Assembly: GCA_900550935.1 (NCBI GenBank)
Contig: URUD01000029.1
Coordinates: 1 to 38,201 of the forward strand
Source of the DNA: an uncultured Roseburia sp.
GTDB taxonomy: Bacteria; Bacillota; Clostridia; Lachnospirales; Lachnospiraceae
Length of the DNA: 38,201 bases
Direction of reading: 5' to 3'
Of the stretch, positions 7,713 through 16,553 are shown piece after piece (the first letter of the stretch is position 1; every line of letters begins with the position of its first letter). The notes under the pieces are model-generated. The model saw nothing but the letters and a program-made list of their open reading frames with translations, had not been told where the DNA came from and made no database searches. The position numbers were made by a program, and so were the translations under genes.

Positions 7713-9347
7713 TTATCGTTTCAGATTAACCAGTTCCTCAAGTAAGGTATCCGAAACTGTAATGATACGTGAGTTAGCCTGAAAACCACGCTGTGTAATG
7801 ATCATCTGGGTAAACTCGTTGGAAAGATCAACATTTGACATCTCAAGTTCACCACTTGTCATGGAACTTCCGTCTGCGGAAATCTCCACACCAACACCAT
7901 CAAACTCACCGGAGTTTAAAGTTGTCTTGTAGCAGTTATCTCCTACTTTTTCAAGACCAGATGCATTTGCAAACTGTGCAACGGCAATCTGTCCTAAAAG
8001 TTCTGTATTACCGTTATCGTATGTACCGAAAATCTTACCACTGTTATCTACAGACAGACCGATCAGAGAACCTAATTTCTTTCCTTTTCCAGTGCTTCCA
8101 TCTTCCGCGCTGCCGCCTTCCAGTACTGCGGTTGATTTTCCACCGTTTTCTGCATCACGCAGCTGTGAGAAATCAATAGAGATATTAGAAAACTGTGTTC
8201 CAAGTGCACTCATATTTAAGCTGACGCTGTTTGCGATATTTGTGCCGGCACGGTTACCAATTCCTGTAAATGATCCATCTGCTGTATTGAAGTGGATACC
8301 ATAGTCCGTTGTATCGCCACTGATGGTCAGGACACCGTTTGTTACCGTTGCCGTTGCAGTACCTGCAGTAAGTCTTGCACTCATGGAGTCAGAAATACCA
8401 TAAACCTGTTTCAGAGAATATGTATTGCCATCTGCATCGGTAAACTGTCCGTTTGCAAATGTCAGTTCCTTTCCAGTGTTGTCATTTCCATAATATACTT
8501 TTCCAGTTGCTGTCTCCAGATAAAATCCCTTGGAAACCTCATCATAAGTAGATAATGTTACATTTGTTTCTGAGTTACCAAACACCTGATTCAGTGGTAC
8601 ATTGCTGGTCGCCGGATCATAAAATACTTTTCCATCACTGTCTAAGATATTTTCCAGCTCAATGGAGTACTCGCCATCCACACCAAGTGATTTCATATTG
8701 AAACGTGCGGTGTAAGCATATCCTAAGCTATCATAAAATGTTAAGGTTTTTACCAGTCCCTTGTCACTGGTGATATCAGAGTCGTTCTTATCTACAACAC
8801 CTGACATATTTGCCATTGTGGTTGCCTCCGGATCAGAAGTCAGGTTGGAAGCCTGCATGATACGAAGTGCGGAAACGGTATCCTTACGGATTGCTCCGGT
8901 ATCCGGATCTACCTGCCATCCCATAACAGTATAACCGGTAGATGTCATACATAAGTTTCCGGAACCATCTACATAGAAAGAACCGGAACGTGTAAATACG
9001 TTTTCTGAACCGTTATTTACGATAAAGAAGTTGGTTGTTGACATATCGGATAAACGAATATCAAACGGGTCACCGGTTGTCTCGGCTGCACCTGCATTTG
9101 TGATGCTGATGTTGGTGGCACCGGTTGTAACACCAAGACCGATCTGTTTTGCATTCACACCACCGACACCGGTTGCTGCATTTGCACCGGATGCATTGGA
9201 TGTGGTTTGGTATAAAATATCCTGGAATGTTACAGAAGATGACTTAAATGCTACAGTATTTACGTTGGCGATATTGTTACCAATAACGTCCATTTTGGTC
9301 TGATGTGTCTTTAAACCTGACACAGCAGAGTACATTGATCTCATCAT
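7713..9347 (-). CDS. flgE: Flagellar hook protein FlgE (long form)
   Basis: FlgE polymerises into the hook. The N-terminus is the classic rod/hook motif (MYSAVSGLKTHQTKMDVIGNNIANVNTVAFKSS). The C-terminus is the matching helix (NVDLSNEFTQMIITQRGFQANSRIITVSDTLLEELVNLKR). Between them is a conserved FlgE body with long insertions, giving 544 residues compared with roughly 260-400 in common models. The extra mass lies at about residues 180-400, in the surface-exposed D2/D3 region. Two adjacent ATGs are possible (9347 and 9344), with GGAGG about 11 nt upstream. It is the last gene before the hairpin and is directly downstream of the hook-assembly genes. Confidence 0.96.
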   Translation of the reverse strand: MMRSMYSAVSGLKTHQTKMDVIGNNIANVNTVAFKSSSVTFQDILYQTTSNASGANAATGVGGVNAKQIGLGVTTGATNISITNAGAAETTGDPFDIRLSDMSTTNFFIVNNGSENVFTRSGSFYVDGSGNLCMTSTGYTVMGWQVDPDTGAIRKDTVSALRIMQASNLTSDPEATTMANMSGVVDKNDSDITSDKGLVKTLTFYDSLGYAYTARFNMKSLGVDGEYSIELENILDSDGKVFYDPATSNVPLNQVFGNSETNVTLSTYDEVSKGFYLETATGKVYYGNDNTGKELTFANGQFTDADGNTYSLKQVYGISDSMSARLTAGTATATVTNGVLTISGDTTDYGIHFNTADGSFTGIGNRAGTNIANSVSLNMSALGTQFSNISIDFSQLRDAENGGKSTAVLEGGSAEDGSTGKGKKLGSLIGLSVDNSGKIFGTYDNGNTELLGQIAVAQFANASGLEKVGDNCYKTTLNSGEFDGVGVEISADGSSMTSGELEMSNVDLSNEFTQMIITQRGFQANSRIITVSDTLLEELVNLKR

Positions 9348-9427
9348 AGTTGAAATGACCTCCTAAATTTTCATGCCGCTCCTGCCCTCTGTCAATCGGA
9401 CAGATATTCGCTCCCATAAAGGTCCAG

Positions 9428-9826
9428 CTACATTATTACGGCACCATCAATATTGGTATAAATATTTTCATCTGACTCATTCTGGTTCATCGCGGTTACC
9501 ACGGTTTTGTTTGGTACATTTACAATGAACGCCAGTGAATCAACAATCACTAATGATTCTCGAATTCCCTTTTCGCTTGCTTTCTGAACTCCCGACTCCA
9601 AACGCTCACTCTGTTCCTGTGAGAGATTGATATTGCGGTTTTCCAATCGCATCGCTGCATGTTTGGAAAATTTCAGCTCCTCACTGCCAGTAACTTCCTG
9701 TTTCTGTTTTAATATTTCCTCAAAAGAGATACCTTTTTCTGAAACTGCAGTATCCGTGCTTTTTTGGTTCAGATACTGGTCAGTGACCTGCTCGATGGAA
9801 GCAAAACGGTTACTGATCTTGTTCAT
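9428..9826 (-). CDS. Flagellar operon protein of the TIGR02530 family
   Basis: This 132-residue cytoplasmic protein has no signal peptide or membrane helix. Its central segment (FSKHAAMRLENRNINLSQEQSERLESGVQKASEKGIRESLVIVDSLAFIVNVPNKTVVTAMNQNE) matches the TIGR02530 'flagellar operon protein' family that I recall between flgD and flgE in Firmicutes and other bacteria. Its molecular role is not established; location suggests a part in hook assembly or export. TTAAAGGAGAAA precedes the ATG by 5-6 nt. An 80-base gap to flgE holds only the flgE ribosome binding site. Confidence 0.88.
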   Translation of the reverse strand: MNKISNRFASIEQVTDQYLNQKSTDTAVSEKGISFEEILKQKQEVTGSEELKFSKHAAMRLENRNINLSQEQSERLESGVQKASEKGIRESLVIVDSLAFIVNVPNKTVVTAMNQNESDENIYTNIDGAVIM

Positions 9827-9837
9827 TCTTTTCTCCT

Positions 9838-10560
9838 TTAATCTGATGTACTGCCTGACGTTGAACTGCTGTCTGATGTGCTGCTGTCTGTGGAACTGCT
9901 GTCGGATGTACTGCTGTCCGATGAGCTGTCACTTCCGGTAAGCTCTGCCATTTTTGCAACCAATTCTTTGTATTTTGTCAAAGCATCGGATGTAATGTAA
10001 GATTTCTGATAAGATGTCATTGCCTGATATACCTTTGTCAGGTTTTCCACATCCGTCTTGTCAGAAAGTGTAAGCTGTGCTGCACTCGGTAATTTAGCAA
10101 CCTGCGCTGAGAATGCGTTTGCAACGGTAACTGCCTCAACATATTCAGAGTCTGCAACCTGATATACATCAGATAAATTATAAAGGCTTCCATTAACGCT
10201 TACCATCTGGTTTCCGTTTTCTTTCTGAACGTAATCTACAAATCCCTCTACTGAAGTGGTAACACCGGTAGATGAAGTTGTCTTAATGATTACATACTGG
10301 CCAACCAGACTGTTTGCATTACTGCTCTCAATGGTACTCTGCATGGATAAGGTTGCCTCCATCTGTGAGAATGTTGCTAACTGTGCTACATACTCTGTAT
10401 TACTGGTCGGCTCCAACGGATCCTGATACTGCATTTCTGCACATAAGAGCTGTAAGAACTGATCATATCCCATATCGTTACTGTTCTCAGTTTTCTTGGA
10501 TGAGGTAGAAGATGTATTCTCTACAATCTTTCCGTTTTCTACTGCCTGTACTAATGCCAT
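9838..10560 (-). CDS. flgD: Hook assembly (capping) protein FlgD with extra C-terminal helical module and Ser/Asp tail
   Basis: FlgD caps the growing hook. Residues 30-90 show the FlgD core (GYDQFLQLLCAEMQYQDPLE, then NTEYVAQLATFSQMEATLSM), and 85-137 a small beta domain ending LYNLSDVYQV. The usual C-terminal domain is then replaced by residues 144-207. These resemble the helical repeat found in many clostridial surface proteins (pattern LxxxxLTLxDKxxVxxxxxxYxAMTxxQKxxI). A 32-residue tail made only of Ser, Thr, Asp and Gly follows (209-240). AAAGGAGAG precedes the ATG. The cap function is established for the family; the role of the added module is unknown. Confidence 0.93.
   Translation of the reverse strand: MALVQAVENGKIVENTSSTSSKKTENSNDMGYDQFLQLLCAEMQYQDPLEPTSNTEYVAQLATFSQMEATLSMQSTIESSNANSLVGQYVIIKTTSSTGVTTSVEGFVDYVQKENGNQMVSVNGSLYNLSDVYQVADSEYVEAVTVANAFSAQVAKLPSAAQLTLSDKTDVENLTKVYQAMTSYQKSYITSDALTKYKELVAKMAELTGSDSSSDSSTSDSSSTDSSTSDSSSTSGSTSD
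9841..9936 (-). repeat. Imperfect tandem repeat encoding the Ser/Thr/Asp tail of FlgD
   Basis: The last ~96 bases of flgD are an imperfect repeat of about 30 bp, encoding roughly three copies of a ten-residue DSSSTDSSTS-like unit. Such tracts can change length by slippage. The unit length keeps the frame, so copy-number change would alter the tail but not the rest of the protein. Confidence 0.6.
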
Positions 10561-10581
10561 GTTTTCTCTCCTTTCTTTTTA

Positions 10582-12057
10582 TTATGCGGTGTAATCAATG
10601 GAGTTTCCATGATCCGCCATCATCTGTGCCACCAGAGTCTCCTCTTCGGACATCACACCTGCTAATTCATCTAAATCGGATAAATTCAGCCTGCGCATCT
10701 TTCCTGAAGATTTTTCCTGCTCTCTTGCCTGTTCCTCTTCCTGTTTTGCATTCTGCTCCAGATTTCGTTCAAACTCATGGCTTCCAACGGTCACTTCCAC
10801 GGCATCGACTTTTACGCCTGCCTGGTTCATGTTCTGTTTTAACTCCACGATCTGAGCCTCTAAAGCTTCTTTTACATACTCATTCTGAGCGGTAATATGA
10901 GCGGAAACATTGCCCTCTTTTGCTGTGACTTCGATATAAATCTTTCCGAGATTTTCCGGATTTAACTGCATTTCCATGGTGCTCTGCGTATTGGATACAT
11001 GTACTTTAGTGTACTCTACGATCTGTTTTATGATATTTTCTGTATCAAGCTGTCTCGCAAACTCCGGTACTGCCTCCATCTGCTGTGCACCAATCTGCTG
11101 CGTGTTATCAGAAACAAAGGCTCCGGATGCCTGCGCTGCATGATTTCCCTGCTGGTTTAAATTGCTCTGTGACTGCTGTCCTCTCTGATTGGTCTCTTTC
11201 TCTGTCACCTGTTCGGTTACAGACTCCTCCGTTGTCACCTCATCTACGGTTTTTTCTGAGTCAGCTGCTTTTGTGTCATCATCCTCGGTCTGTGTTGTCA
11301 CACGTTCCAGTTCTGACATTTTTTCCGTTGTATCTTTGGAAACTTCAACAACCGTCTCTCCCTCAGATGCGGTCTTAACTGCTCCTGACTGTGTCTCATC
11401 TGCCACCTGGGTTTCGGCTGCAACAGGTTCTGTAACTGCCATATCACCGGTAACCATCTCTGACTCTGTCTGACTCTGGCACATCTGCTGTAATTCCTCT
11501 GCTGTTACACTAAGCTCTGTCAGCATTGCTTCGGTCAATGTGTTTACTTCATTCAAAACCGTAAGAAACCCTTCCTTGCAAAGTAACTGTCCCATATCCT
11601 CACAGCCGGTAAGTTCCATGATCAATCCTGCAAGCTGTCTGGTATCCATCAGATCTGCTGCTGTCATCCCCAGTTGTTCCATTGCTTTTGTAATCTGCTC
11701 ATCGGTTACGCCCAATTCTTCTTTCAGAACTTCTTTTACATCGCTTTCATATGTATCCATCCTGTCTTTTGACTGACTGATCTTTGCACTGTCAATACCG
11801 TCTGACTGCTTTCTGATGCTGTTGTCTTTGTACTGAAACTGCTCATATCCATCTGTCTTTGAAGCATCTGCCAACCTGGTAAGTCTGCTCTCATATCCGT
11901 TCTGATTTCCGGAATAAGAACCTGTCCCTACCTGTGTTGTCATCTGGCTCATCACCTGTGCAAATTGAAGTTTTAAGTCATCCTCCTTTGAACCGGTCAC
12001 ACTGCCTGACTGTCCTGCTGACAAAATTCCTGTCACGCTAGTAATACTGCTACCCAC
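10582..12057 (-). CDS. fliK: Flagellar hook-length control protein FliK
   Basis: FliK measures hook length and triggers the FlhB substrate switch. The product is 491 residues. It has a long low-complexity middle rich in Thr, Glu, Gln and Val (about 200-330). The conserved C-terminal domain includes MEMQLNPENLGKIYIEVTAKEGNVSAHITAQNEYVKEAL, the hallmark LNPxxLGxV-type core. The tail is charged and Glu/Gln-rich. The frame runs up to an ATG at 12084, but AAGGAGG lies 6 nt before a GTG at 12057, so I choose GTG. It follows the ylxF-like gene and precedes flgD, the Bacillus-type order. Confidence 0.93.
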   Translation of the reverse strand: MGSSITSVTGILSAGQSGSVTGSKEDDLKLQFAQVMSQMTTQVGTGSYSGNQNGYESRLTRLADASKTDGYEQFQYKDNSIRKQSDGIDSAKISQSKDRMDTYESDVKEVLKEELGVTDEQITKAMEQLGMTAADLMDTRQLAGLIMELTGCEDMGQLLCKEGFLTVLNEVNTLTEAMLTELSVTAEELQQMCQSQTESEMVTGDMAVTEPVAAETQVADETQSGAVKTASEGETVVEVSKDTTEKMSELERVTTQTEDDDTKAADSEKTVDEVTTEESVTEQVTEKETNQRGQQSQSNLNQQGNHAAQASGAFVSDNTQQIGAQQMEAVPEFARQLDTENIIKQIVEYTKVHVSNTQSTMEMQLNPENLGKIYIEVTAKEGNVSAHITAQNEYVKEALEAQIVELKQNMNQAGVKVDAVEVTVGSHEFERNLEQNAKQEEEQAREQEKSSGKMRRLNLSDLDELAGVMSEEETLVAQMMADHGNSIDYTA

Positions 12058-12102
12058 GTTTTTCCTCCTTTCTCTGTGTTGCATAACTTCGCAACAAAAT
12101 AT

Positions 12103-12939
12103 TTATTCTGAAGGTTTCATGATCTCCGTTACCTTTGCTGCGGTATTGGAATCCATTTTACCCAGAATATCGGCTCTTGACTGAGCATCCATATTCTCTA
12201 AGATCTCTGCCACTAATTTCAGATTATTTGTCATCGTGTCAAAGATTGCTGCCGCCTCTTTTGGTTTCATGGAGGAGTACGTCTTTACATACTCGTCAAT
12301 TTTTTCATCTGCGGCTGTCTGCTCTACAACCTGTTTATAAAGCACTTCTGCATTTGCAGGATCGATGCTTTCGTAATATTTCTTATATTCTTCTATATCG
12401 GGTGCTACGTCAGAAAAAACAACATCTTCGTAAAAACTCTGCTTTTCCTGTTCAAATGCAGCCTCGTCCTCTTTGTATTTCTGCAGTTCCTGTGCCTGTG
12501 CCTCTAACTGTGTGATGTACTCGGCATTTTCTGTATTTCCGCTCTGCGCTTCTGCAAGTGCGATCTCAAGTTCTTTGATTTTTGCTACAGCTTCATCCAT
12601 AGAGTCAAACGCATATGCGCTGTCCTCTGTAGAGATCTCCTCCAATGCAGAATCCGGAAGGATCTTATTGACATAAGGAACATTCTTCAGTACCGGTGCT
12701 AATACCTGAGAACCAAATCCCCCTACATCCCATTTGATCAAAAGTGCCAGTATTGCGAGCCAGACAATGATAATAATCAATGTCACAAAGAAAACAGCAA
12801 CCTTTCCTCCGGCGGTTTCTTCTTCCATTTCAAAATCGTCTGCTTCTGCCTGTTTCTGTTTTGCAAGTTTCTTTTCTTCTTTTTTGCGTTGTTTTTCAGC
12901 CTTTTTATCTACAACAACTTCTTCGTTTTCTTCTGCCAT
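12103..12939 (-). CDS. YlxF/MotE-like membrane coiled-coil protein with C-terminal MgtE-N-like domain
   Basis: In 278 residues: a highly charged Lys/Glu-rich N-terminus (1-45), one transmembrane helix at about 47-69 (VAVFFVTLIIIIVWLAILALLI), and a coiled-coil-prone Glu/Ala/Gln stretch at about 120-170. The C-terminal helical domain (YSSMKPKEAAAIFDTMTNNLKLVAEILENMDAQSRADILGKMDSNTAAKVTEIM) resembles the MgtE intracellular N domain. Proteins of this plan lie between fliJ and fliK in Bacillus (YlxF), and MotE in Rhizobium is a chaperone for a motor protein. A role in motor or export-apparatus assembly outside the membrane is an inference. Translation starts at ATG after GGATGGTG. Confidence 0.85.
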   Translation of the reverse strand: MAEENEEVVVDKKAEKQRKKEEKKLAKQKQAEADDFEMEEETAGGKVAVFFVTLIIIIVWLAILALLIKWDVGGFGSQVLAPVLKNVPYVNKILPDSALEEISTEDSAYAFDSMDEAVAKIKELEIALAEAQSGNTENAEYITQLEAQAQELQKYKEDEAAFEQEKQSFYEDVVFSDVAPDIEEYKKYYESIDPANAEVLYKQVVEQTAADEKIDEYVKTYSSMKPKEAAAIFDTMTNNLKLVAEILENMDAQSRADILGKMDSNTAAKVTEIMKPSE

Positions 12940-12951
12940 CGTTTCACCATC

Positions 12952-13416
12952 CTAACTCTGTTGTTTCCCTTCCGGTTCCCTGCCATGATAAGTATAGCTG
13001 ACAAGCTGATCGATCTCTTTTGACTCTTCCTGCTTTAGCTCTTCTTTGAATGTTTCAAACGCTTTTTCCCTGAGTCTCTCATGGGTCTTGCGCTCTATCA
13101 TGGCTGCATTTAACCGTTCTCTCGCCTGTTCTACATTACGTTCTGCCGCATGCACATTCATCATCTGACTTCTCTGCTGGCTCTTCATAATGTCAATGGC
13201 TCTCTTACACTCTTTAATCTCCCGGATCCTGATACTGCCTGTCACAAGTTCTCTTGACTGTGCCTCATAACCGGCCCTGCGTACTAAGATTGCACGCAGT
13301 TTATCCTGTTCCTCTACCAGTTTGGCATTTGCCAGACCATATGCGATCTTTTCCTGATTTTCAATTTTTTCTTTGATATCAAGGATATTCTGCATCCGAT
13401 ATACAAATTTTGCCAT
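12952..13416 (-). CDS. fliJ: Flagellar export chaperone/ATPase stalk protein FliJ
   Basis: FliJ is the coiled-coil protein that enters the FliI hexamer and links it to FlhA. The 154-residue product is nearly all helix. It begins MAKFVYRMQNILDIKEKIENQEK, the family-typical start, and continues with long Arg/Glu/Gln heptads (SQQRSQMMNVHAAERNVEQARERLNAAMIERK). It follows fliI with a 14-base gap and has a purine-rich site (AAAAGGGGATGG) before the ATG. FliJ is weakly conserved; position and helical pattern decide the call. Confidence 0.92.
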   Translation of the reverse strand: MAKFVYRMQNILDIKEKIENQEKIAYGLANAKLVEEQDKLRAILVRRAGYEAQSRELVTGSIRIREIKECKRAIDIMKSQQRSQMMNVHAAERNVEQARERLNAAMIERKTHERLREKAFETFKEELKQEESKEIDQLVSYTYHGREPEGKQQS

Positions 13417-13430
13417 GGCACCATCCCCTT

Positions 13431-14741
13431 TTAGGTTTCAAACAATTTACGAAGCAGGTCCATTTCTTCCTCAAATGCAAATTTTTCATCTGTTTTCTGC
13501 ATCAGGAACTGGTTTACCGCATCAATCTTCTGGATTGCATAATCGATTTCACGATTGGTGCCGCTTTTGTATGCTCCGATGTTGATCAGATCTTCTGCCT
13601 CGTTATAAGTTGCAAGTACATTTTTTAATTTTCCTGCCAGCTCTTTGTGCTCGCTGGTCACGATTGCACTCATAACACGGGAAATACTCTGTAACACATC
13701 AATTGCAGGGTAATGATTTTTATGTCCCAATTTTCTGGATAACATGATATGTCCATCCAGGATACTTCGCGCCGTATCTGTGATCGGCTCGTTAAAATCA
13801 TCACCATCTACCAATACGGTATACAATCCGGTAATGGAACCGATCCGTGAGGTTCCGGCACGCTCTAACAGTTTTGGCATTTCCGAATATACGCTCGGTG
13901 GATATCCTCTTGTTACCGGAGGCTCTCCGGATGCCAGACCGATCTCACGCTGTGCCATGGAAAATCGGGTCAATGAGTCCATCATCAATAAGACATCTTT
14001 TCCCTGGTCCCTGAAATACTCTGCGATCGCGGTTGCTGTTTTCGCTGCCTTGTTACGGATCAGTGCAGGCTTGTCTGATGTTGCTACGATCACGATTGAG
14101 CGTTTCATACCTTCTTCTCCAAGGTCACGTTCTACGAACTCACGCACCTCTCTGCCTCGCTCACCGATCAGTGCGATGACGTTGATGTCTGCTTTTGTAT
14201 TTCTGGCAAACATACCAAGCAGTGTACTCTTTCCGACACCGGAACCGGCAAAGATACCGATACGCTGTCCTTTTCCTATGGTCAGAAGTCCATCCACGGC
14301 TTTTACACCAAGCGGGAGCACTTCATCAATGATCTTTCTTGCCATCGGGTCCGGTGGCATTGCCTCTACTGGATATTCATAGGATACATCCAGTTTTTCC
14401 ACATCCGTTGGTCTTCCAATTCCATCCAGCGTATGACCCAAGAGTTCTTCTCCGACTGGAACAGTCAGCGGATGTCCCAGACTCTCGACGATACATCCCA
14501 CTCCAATTCCCTCTACGCTTTCATATGGCATTAAAAGCAGTCGTTTATCACGAAAACCGACCACTTCTGCCATCACAGAAGTATTTTTTTCTCTGTCTAT
14601 GATAATCCGGCACAAATCATTTAGCTTTGCATCCGGTCCAACGGACTCGATTGTCAGTCCAACAATCTTTACAACCTTTCCAAGACGGTTAAAATACGTC
14701 TTGTCTGCCAGTTGCAGATATTTATCGTATTTATGTGTCAT
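13431..14741 (-). CDS. fliI: Flagellum-specific export ATPase FliI
   Basis: FliI is the F1-beta-like ATPase of the export apparatus. The 436 residues include Walker A AGSGVGKST (165-173), Walker B VLLMMDSLTRF, and the conserved SGEPPVTRGYPPSVYSEMPKLLERAG region that distinguishes FliI/T3SS ATPases. The N-terminal beta barrel and the C-terminal helical bundle are both present, so the gene is full length. It starts with ATG after GGTGAGA. fliH upstream and fliJ downstream encode its stator-like and stalk partners. Confidence 0.98.
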   Translation of the reverse strand: MTHKYDKYLQLADKTYFNRLGKVVKIVGLTIESVGPDAKLNDLCRIIIDREKNTSVMAEVVGFRDKRLLLMPYESVEGIGVGCIVESLGHPLTVPVGEELLGHTLDGIGRPTDVEKLDVSYEYPVEAMPPDPMARKIIDEVLPLGVKAVDGLLTIGKGQRIGIFAGSGVGKSTLLGMFARNTKADINVIALIGERGREVREFVERDLGEEGMKRSIVIVATSDKPALIRNKAAKTATAIAEYFRDQGKDVLLMMDSLTRFSMAQREIGLASGEPPVTRGYPPSVYSEMPKLLERAGTSRIGSITGLYTVLVDGDDFNEPITDTARSILDGHIMLSRKLGHKNHYPAIDVLQSISRVMSAIVTSEHKELAGKLKNVLATYNEAEDLINIGAYKSGTNREIDYAIQKIDAVNQFLMQKTDEKFAFEEEMDLLRKLFET

Positions 14742-14752
14742 ACTATCTCACC

Positions 14753-15547
14753 TTACGAACATAATGATCTGATATCTTTTATCAGATTTTCCAGCTGTGC
14801 GCCTAAACTACAGTCAAACACACCCGAGTCAGTTTCTATGATACAATCATTTCCCTCTAAGGTGGGATCTGCAATAATCTCTAACTCCATATCATGTCCG
14901 ACACGGTCCAAGATATCTTCTTTATTATTTTCCAAGAACGAAACGCTGCTTTCTGCAACCCGGATACGGAAGTTTTTCTCTCCCTCTATGTTCATGATCG
15001 CGTCATCAATCAGATGCATCAGGATCTGTTTCTTATTATCAAACTGAATGTGAAATACCTTATTAAACACTTCCAGGATCACATCTACGAGTTCGGTCTC
15101 CATTGTCTTGCGCTTTTCCACATATTCTGTCTCCAGCGCATTTCTATCACTCTGGTAGTCTGCCTCTAACTCTTCTTTTCGTTTCGCAATCTCCTGTTCC
15201 ATCCATACCTGACCATCCGTCATGCCCTGTTTTTTTGCACTCTCACGGACCTGTCCTGCCTCTGCCTTTGCCTGATTTACCATCTGCTCGGCTTCCATTC
15301 TTGCCTGCTCAATGATATTCTCTGCTTCGGCTTTTGCATCCTCTATGGCCTGCTCTGGTTCCTCCTCATGGATGACCGGTGTTACCTCTGTCATCGCAAG
15401 TCCCTGTGCAAACCCATCTGCATCCGGCTCCCCCGGTGTCCGGGTCACATTTTTCTCAATGTAATTGCCAATGACTGCATTGGAGTTGATCACTCTTGTA
15501 TTGTCTTCCTCGGTATGTACGAACCACTGTTTATAAAGATTAGACAA
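14753..15547 (-). CDS. fliH: Flagellar assembly protein FliH
   Basis: FliH binds FliI and tethers it to the C-ring. The product has about 264 residues. It has an Ala/Glu/Gln/Met-rich coiled coil (EQAIEDAKAEAENIIEQARMEAEQMVNQAKAEAGQVRESA, about 70-115) and a C-terminal V-ATPase subunit-E-like domain ending LEIIADPTLEGNDCIIETDSGVFDCSLGAQLENLI. The frame is open to a GTG at 15559. However, GGAGGTGA sits 8 nt before a TTG at 15547, giving LSNLYKQWFV, so TTG is the better start. It overlaps the fliG stop by 8 bases. Confidence 0.93.
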   Translation of the reverse strand: MSNLYKQWFVHTEEDNTRVINSNAVIGNYIEKNVTRTPGEPDADGFAQGLAMTEVTPVIHEEEPEQAIEDAKAEAENIIEQARMEAEQMVNQAKAEAGQVRESAKKQGMTDGQVWMEQEIAKRKEELEADYQSDRNALETEYVEKRKTMETELVDVILEVFNKVFHIQFDNKKQILMHLIDDAIMNIEGEKNFRIRVAESSVSFLENNKEDILDRVGHDMELEIIADPTLEGNDCIIETDSGVFDCSLGAQLENLIKDIRSLCS

Positions 15548-16550
15548 CGATCTCGTCACCTCCGCCTCTGGAGATTACGATCTCTCCTGCATCCTCTAAC
15601 TTACGGATCACACTTACAATCTTCTGCTGTGCTTCTTCAACGTCCTTCATACGAACAGGACCCATAAATTCCATATCCTCTTTGATCATTGCTGCAAGAC
15701 GTTTTGACAGGTTCTTGAAGATCACATTCTGTACTTCTTCATTTGCACCCTTCAATGCCACACCAAGATCAGAGTTGTCTACATCACGGAGTACTCGCTG
15801 AATTGCACGATCATCCAGCAATAAGATATCCTCGAATACGAACATCTTCTTGCGGATCTCGTCTGCAAGTTCTGGCTCTTCGATCTCGAGTGATTCCATA
15901 ATGTGTTTCTCGGTAGAACGGTCTACCGTATTTAAAATGTTTACGATTGCATCTACGCCACCGACAATCGTATAATCCTGATTGACCAGAGAAGAAAGCT
16001 TTCTCTCTAACACACGCTCTACCTCCTTGATCACATCCGGCGAAGTACGATCCATCATTGCGATACGTTTTGCTACATCAGCCTGTTTCTCAGGTGGCAG
16101 GGAGCCAAGCACCATAGATGCCTGTGCTGCTGTCAGATATGACAGAATCATCGCGATCGTCTGTGGATGCTCGTCCTGGATAAAGTTCAGTAACTGGCTT
16201 GGATCTGTCTTACGCACAAATTCGAACGGGCGAACCTGAAGAGATGCCGTAAGTTTTGTGATAACTTCCTGTGCCTTATCTGCACCAAGTGCCTTGTCAA
16301 GCAGCTCCTTGGCATATCCGATACCACCTTCTGCTATATACTGCTGTGCCAAACAGATCTGATAGAACTCATTTAACACATCCTCTTTTAACTGAGGAGA
16401 AACACTTCTGGTATTTGCAATCTCCAGTGTCAACTCCTCAATCTCATCCTCTTTCAGATGTTTGAATAAATCGGCGGACCGTTCCGGTCCGAGTGCAATC
16501 AGCAGGATCGCTGCCTTTTGTACTCCACTCAATTCCTCTGTTGCTGCCAT
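15540..16550 (-). CDS. fliG: Flagellar motor switch protein FliG
   Basis: FliG is the rotor protein that contacts MotA and transmits torque. The 336 residues show the N-terminal domain (GVQKAAILLIALGPERSADLFKHL), the middle domain with DEHPQTIAMILSYL (the EHPQ motif, about 128-140), and the C-terminal torque domain. The torque domain carries charged residues in KMFVFEDILLLDDRAIQRVLRDVDNSDLGVALKG, the most conserved part of the protein. Length is normal. The purine-rich end of fliF (GAGGGGTGG) serves as ribosome binding site. Confidence 0.98.
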   Translation of the reverse strand: MAATEELSGVQKAAILLIALGPERSADLFKHLKEDEIEELTLEIANTRSVSPQLKEDVLNEFYQICLAQQYIAEGGIGYAKELLDKALGADKAQEVITKLTASLQVRPFEFVRKTDPSQLLNFIQDEHPQTIAMILSYLTAAQASMVLGSLPPEKQADVAKRIAMMDRTSPDVIKEVERVLERKLSSLVNQDYTIVGGVDAIVNILNTVDRSTEKHIMESLEIEEPELADEIRKKMFVFEDILLLDDRAIQRVLRDVDNSDLGVALKGANEEVQNVIFKNLSKRLAAMIKEDMEFMGPVRMKDVEEAQQKIVSVIRKLEDAGEIVISRGGGDEIVV

Positions 16551-16553
16551 AAA

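Noticed and set aside
11189..11473. Plus-strand Ser/Val-rich ORF in fliK
   Set aside because: Antisense to the low-complexity middle of FliK; no start signals.
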